From positions 8,742,001-8,806,000 of the forward strand of contig BSBM01000252.1 in assembly GCA_027924585.1 (NCBI GenBank): a stretch of 64,000 bases of DNA, given 5' to 3'. Shown here piece by piece: positions 59,272 through 64,000 of this stretch. Under the pieces are notes generated by a model. That model searched no databases and had not been told where the DNA came from. It was given only the letters and a program-made list of their open reading frames with translations. Source of the stretch: Larix kaempferi. Its lineage: Eukaryota; Streptophyta; Pinopsida; Pinales; Pinaceae. The translations under genes were made by a program, and so were the position numbers. How positions within the stretch are numbered: the stretch's first letter is position 1; every line of letters begins with the position of its first letter.

Positions 59272-59619
59272 AAGATACACGATAGACAAAGTCGCCCTCA
59301 TAGGGAGAAAGACGTCACCCCCCATGGGGGGAAATGATGTGACATGATAACATAATAATATGTTAGGAAAAGTGGCCAAAATCCTCTAGGGGGCCACAAC
59401 ATCATAACCCAAATCACCTTTTGCCATTCATTAGTCCCAAGTCAAGGTACACGATAGACAAAGTTGCCCTCATAGGGAGAAAGACGTCCCCCCCCCATGG
59501 GGGAAATGAAGCATGTGACATGATAGCATAATAATATGTTAGGAAAAGTGGCCAAAATCCTCTAGGGGGCCACAACATCATAACCCAAATCACCTTTTGC
59601 CATTCATTATTCCCAAGTC
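59272..59619. repeat. 172-bp tandem duplication
   Basis: ACGATAGACAAAG occurs at 59279 and 59451, each followed by GCCCTCATAGGGAGAAAGACGTC and, later, TAATATGTTAGGAAAAGTGGCC. The copies differ mainly in C- and G-run length. Confidence 0.9.
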
Positions 59620-60454
59620 ATACATCTCAAGTCATGGCCATCTTTTAATTGTCAATTAATTAGTTGGAAACCATTCAAAATCTTCACTTTCCTCAAAACT
59701 GGATCTTTCCTTGCCCGGAATGCCGATATGACTGCATGGATGAATCTTGAAACATTAAAAATACTAAGATCCCCTACTCATACACCATCGACCAATCTAC
59801 TACGATCTTTGTGAAGCAAATTCCAAGATTTTATTTAAAAATAGGCTTAATTATTTACTGTAGACTTTTTATAAAAATATTGAATTAAGCCTTTTCATTT
59901 GCAACTGATGCTTGGAGGGGTCCAGTTGATAACATGTAGTGGGGTTTCATTGTCAATTTGACCTGTTGATCAAGTTAAAAAGTCAACATATGGTAGAAAT
60001 TGACCAAAACTCAAACTGAGCATATAATCAAGACTGATGCATGCAAAATGTGTTGAGCACTTATCATGATAAATATTGATAGACGACTAAATGCTAATTT
60101 ATGTCAATACATGGTGATCAACCAAAAATAATAAAAAATAAGACAATTACTCGGTGCAACATTGGACAACTGCAATAGTTCAACATACATACTTATGTTC
60201 AAATTAATTACGAATGTAGTGCATAGATCAATCCTCGACCTCTTGGAAGGAAATGGAGTGAGATAGTTATGGGTTTGGTCAAAGTGAAGGTTGACTTTTG
60301 GATAGACTTAATTTACCTTTGGCGAATGAAGAGGTTTTAGGGGCCTCTATGACATTTGATGGAATGACGAACACTAGGGAAGCGCGATGTCTCACAAATG
60401 GATGAAGTGCTTGGAAGGCACCCTTTTGATTCTAGCAAGCCCCCCTTTATTCAC

Positions 60455-60580
60455 AGATTTACATTTTGCATTTCATTGCATTTGACTTTCATTTGCATTT
60501 TGCATTTTCATTTCACTTTCACTTTTGCATTTTTGGATATATCATTTAAGTACACTTGCATTTGCATTTCCTTTAATTAA
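60455..60580. repeat. CATTTTGCATTT low-complexity tract
   Basis: Irregular tandem CATTTG/CATTTT/CACTTT units. It gives a spurious Phe/His-rich open frame. No gene is inferred. Confidence 0.7.
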
Positions 60581-61084
60581 CTAGTGACCAAAATGTACCA
60601 GACTTGGATAGCCTTTTGGGCCCTAGTACTGCCATGACCTTAGCTCCGCTCTCGACCATTGTCCATAGCTGTGGCTGAGTTGCCTCAGCAATGCCTTTTT
60701 ACGGGCAAATAGGTGGAACAATTACCCCTTAGAAAGGATGAGTGCCTACCCCTTTAGCGGCTAACTAATTTCAATGATGGGAGAACTTGTTTAGACTCTA
60801 GGGCATACACTTCCAATGACTAGGCTCATCTTGCCCGTACTTAATCCAACTATATCTATAGCCAGAAAGAGATCATCAGGTTTAACAAACTTTCGCCATA
60901 CACATTAGAGCCGAGACACCAAGGGAAAACATGGAGGCCATCTAATCAAAGAGGTCACAGAGGAGGAGGTGCTCAGGTTCCTCAGTCAAGTCCAAGCCAA
61001 ACGATTTTTTTTGGAAACAAATGGATGAGTCGGATAACGTGATAAGGTCAAGTAGGGAACCAGGAAAGAGGGAACTGATCTATA

Positions 61085-61475
61085 CTTTACATATGCAATT
61101 TATCGAGACAAAAGCATGTATATGAAACTATTCACAAATGCCACCTAATCCCAAGTGCAAGTCCAATCAGAACAACCAAGAATCACCACATGATCACCAA
61201 TGCACAACGAGGTCTAGGATACTCAATAGATCAATAAATATCATGAAACCATAAGATATCTCTGCCATAAACCTGCTCTGAGCTGCAGCTACAAACTGTA
61301 ATTCACTTGTGCTGACACTACTATCTCTGAATGGCAAGGAAAGGCAATATTCAGCTATACTGCTTTGTTGCATTGCAACATGGCTTAAAATGTATGACAA
61401 GGGAGGTCATGAAGAGGGATCAACGTGAGAAGGGTGGCCCTTCTGCTGCTGCCCTTGAATAATCCAGCTGCTCAA
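61085..61475 (-). repeat. 390-bp duplicated sequence, left copy
   Basis: It runs from CTTTACATATGCAATTTATCG to CCAGCTGCTCAA. It is repeated at 62027-62418. The minus strand holds an open frame (61400-61194) ending FMIFIDLLSILDLVVHW that is also open in the other copy. No known protein is recognised. Confidence 0.85.
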
Positions 61476-61476
61476 T

Positions 61477-62026
61477 TGTTATTAACTTATTATTACTTAT
61501 GATTCACATAAACATAAACTGCATGCATAAAAGGATCACTGAAAGAAACACATTCATAGTAGACACAATTTTACCCTGGGAAAACCCTCTCACGGGAAAA
61601 ACCCGACAAACTTCTCTAGATAAGATTCTTCAACAAGATACAGTGCCAACTCTAGTGCCCAGCACTAGTTACAGAATAATGATACAAGAAAGATACAGAA
61701 TAACCTATGAGCCCGAAGAAGAGAGAGGGAGATAAAACCCCAAAAGATTGTCTTCTTGATGCCTCTTGAACCCTTGACTAGTCTTCCTTGGATCTGTGCA
61801 CTTCTGCTCTTGCTTGAGAAAAATTGGTGTGTTGCAAATGAGCCAGCTTCACTTATATTTATACTAGAAAAGGTCAGTTTTCTTACTGGGCGGACTTGTC
61901 TTCTTGACTGGGTTGTTTTCCCCTTTAACTGGGCCGACTTGACCATTTGACTGGGCTGACTTGTTTTGGGGCTGGTTCTTATTCTTTCTTGTAGAATATC
62001 TTCCGATGCTACTCAAAACATCAACA
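61477..62026 (-). mobile_element. Solo Copia-type LTR, 550 bp, between the duplicated copies
   Basis: On the minus strand it begins TGTTGATG and ends AATAACA. It contains a TATA box (TATAAATATA, complement of about 61853-61862), and U5 features (GGGTTTTCCCAGGGTAAAA) near 61570-61600. No primer-binding site or purine tract adjoins. The flanking five bases do not match each other. Confidence 0.65.
61885..61965 (-). repeat. 21-22 bp repeat, four copies, upstream of the LTR TATA box
   Basis: Plus-strand ACTGGGC-GACTTG units start at 61885, 61907, 61928 and 61950. On the minus strand they read CAAGTCGGCCCAGT and lie upstream of the TATA box. This is the same motif as at 54326-54366. Confidence 0.8.
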
Positions 62027-62418
62027 CTTTACATATGCAATTTATCGAGACAAAAGCATGCACATGAAACTATTCACAAATGCCACTATCATCCCAAGTG
62101 CAAGTCCAATCATAACAAACAAGAATCACCACATGATTACCAATACACAACGAGGTCTAGGATAGTCAATAGATCAATAAATATCATGAAACCATATGAT
62201 AACTCTGCCATATACCTGCTCTCAGCTGCAGCTACAAACTGTAATCCACCTGTGATGACACTACTATCTCGGAATGGCAAGAAAAGACAAGATCCAACTA
62301 TACTGCTCTGCTGCATTGAAACATGGCTCAAAATGTATGAGAAGGGAGGTCAGGAAGAGGGCTCAAAGTGACAAGGGTGGCCCCTCTACTGCTGCCCCTG
62401 AATAATCCAGCCGCTCAA
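62027..62418 (-). repeat. 390-bp duplicated sequence, right copy
   Basis: It starts with CTTTACATATGC directly at the LTR end and finishes CCAGCCGCTCAA. It is about nine-tenths identical to 61085-61475 by eye. The minus-strand frame at 62331-62137 keeps the residues FMIFIDLLTILDLVVYW. Confidence 0.85.
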
Positions 62419-64000
62419 CTTAAGAAAAAGATCATCCACCACTGATATCCTCTGAATAAAATCTGACTCAAACGCAAGGACTAGGCTTATGACTGCCAAC
62501 TGATCTGCGAAAATGAGTAGTATCTCCCAGCTACTATGAAGGTGATAACAGGTCTCTCAAATGGGGTTATTGGGGCATGGCAAAGGGTTTTTGTGGGTTC
62601 TTTCAGTCCCACACCTTTGTTTTTTATTAAAAGTCTGATATAGAGGTACTCATTTGGCAGAAAACTCAAGGGCAACATGGACAGGTAATAATTTCTCAAT
62701 TTCTCACCAAATTGGGCCATACAATATAATAGTATGATTTGAAGATTCTGTACTCAAGTAAGATTTAGATTAAAATTTAAAGCTGTCCAGGTGTAGTGAT
62801 CAAAGGAAGGCACAAATTTCATTTGCAGATATACGAGTCTAGGCATTTTTCAGTACCCACATATTTAACAAGCCACGACTTTATCAATTATCAATGGTTT
62901 GAGCATAATATACCTTATTTGAAAGGTTACCATTTCTACTTTACAAAGAGATTAATTTCAGATGATTCTGAACAATAGTTTAAATGTAGTACCGGCTAGA
63001 AGCAACGAGTTATTCTTATCCCAAAACCAGAAACTTAGTGCTCTTTCCTAAGAATTCTGTTCTTCTTGCCTCACCAGTTCTTCTGCAACAACTCAACATT
63101 AAATGCTTTTCTTCTGTTTTTCCTTGGAAAAATTGAAAAATGCGACTTTTTTCAATGCAAGAATTAATAAGTCAGCAATTTTTAGGCAACTTATACCATA
63201 TTCTGTCAAGTGTTGTCTCTTATAAATTAACTCCAGAAATCCATTCAAGAAACAAGATCATGTGCATAAATGCTTGATAAACAAGTTTTGAAGCAAAAAC
63301 CATAGGCTCCTGGTTCTATTTCTTTGAGGAAAGAGAGAAAAACAACATATTTCACAGATTCTAAACTTTTGAGAAACTCAATCATTCCTCCTCACTAAAG
63401 ACAAAGACTGGCTAAGATAGAACAAATACCAACTTATATATTTATTGCTAACTGCTATAGGTGGTTGTCCAAGCTGTCAACCTTTAAAAGGAAATCATCA
63501 AGTTAATGCCTTAGGAACCCTCTTGGTCAACACACCCATGAATTTGCCATATTTTCCATGGTGATTCTAAAAGGATATCTTTCGAGTCCACTTGCTGGAT
63601 TGTCCATGGGAGAATTCTTTGATTGTTTACTTTGCCACCATCAATGTTAATCCTTCTAGATCCCATTTTTTATCCTCAAAAAGTTTAGTGCATTCCGTAG
63701 TTCTTGAACATTTGGTTAGCTAAAAGTGACATTGTAAACAGTAGACAGTTTGAAATTGATGTATGCTATTTTGTTGCCTGCAAGTTGGCATAGCTGGAGA
63801 TCAGATTAGATTATGGCCCATCATAATATTCTCCATGCAACAGAGATCAGGTTTGCAAGTTTTAATTAGTGGAGTGGATGCTGTTTATATATACCTAGGC
63901 AAGAACCATCTATGTCCTTTATGTAGGATGTTGATCTCTGGTCAGTTTCAGTTAATGCATATTCTGAAATGGAGAAAATCATGTTATATTTTCTTATGTT

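Larger units (their letters stand above)
50345..64000 (+). other. Intron 5 of MPP beta, running past the window end
   Basis: Donor AAG|GTGTGA. No later exon (expected motifs DDL, QLKSSLL, DGTSP, YGRR, GPI) was recognised in the remaining 13.6 kb. The intron holds repeats and LTRs listed separately. The stretches 50345-51560, 51666-53040, 53655-54065, 54740-57480, 57960-59270, 59620-60450 and 62419-64000 show nothing I can name. If the gene is intact, the intron is very long. If not, this is a truncated copy. Confidence 0.6.

Noticed and set aside
50345-64000. Remaining exons of MPP beta
   Set aside because: I searched by eye for the expected C-terminal motifs on the plus strand and found none. 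Acceptor-like strings without coding similarity (for example near 63465) were not accepted.

Overview
The window looks like nuclear DNA of a seed plant with a large, repeat-rich genome. A conifer or other gymnosperm is my best guess, but that is inference. The evidence is long AT-rich non-coding stretches, several decayed plant-type LTR retrotransposons nested inside one another, and one real nuclear gene with plant-style GT-AG introns, two of which are unusually long. I see no bacterial operons, rRNA or tRNA genes, or CRISPR array. The species cannot be named from the sequence.

Positions 1 to about 38,600 are one stack of nested retroelements. The host layer is element A, an old Ty3/gypsy chromovirus on the + strand. 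Its gag is at 1604-2736, its pol resumes at 25658-29052, and its 3' LTR begins at 37783. Element B, a Copia-type gag-only element (LTRs 2737-4320 and 8461-9451 plus 24894-25652), landed inside A's gag. Element C, a Tat-like Ty3/gypsy element (9452-24888), landed inside B's 3' LTR. Element D, a second chromovirus on the - strand (29085-37748), landed between A's integrase/chromodomain and A's polypurine tract. TG...CA ends and near-matching 5-bp target duplications support each junction: CATTT/CATTG for B, TACGT/TATGT for C, GCACC/ACACC for D.

All four elements are coding-dead. A and D carry many stops and shifts. C keeps protease, reverse transcriptase, RNase H and integrase in one frame from 15503 to 19594, broken only by stop codons, but several catalytic residues have changed. 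C also has a second, archaeal-type RNase H downstream of the integrase. On its opposite strand it carries a spliced-looking gene (21646 to 20392) resembling the plant mobile domain family. B has only gag and no pol, and it is conspicuously rich in the palindrome TGCGCA.

From 38,600 to 45,180 there is decayed intergenic DNA with a clean solo LTR at 41275-43044 (exact duplication ATGAC). The only host gene is the beta subunit of the mitochondrial processing peptidase. Its start codon is at 45181 and five exons are visible (45181-45840, 49157-49321, 49611-49748, 49888-50039, 50236-50344), coding about 408 residues. The last exons were not found, so intron 5 appears to run past the window end (more than 13.6 kb). 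It holds tandem duplications, two Copia-type LTRs with a shared upstream motif, a cluster of small inverted repeats, and a 390-bp sequence duplicated on both sides of a solo LTR.

I found no convincing new enzymatic system. The items most worth following up are the antisense spliced gene inside C, the TGCGCA enrichment of B, and the repeat-LTR-repeat structure at 61085-62418.
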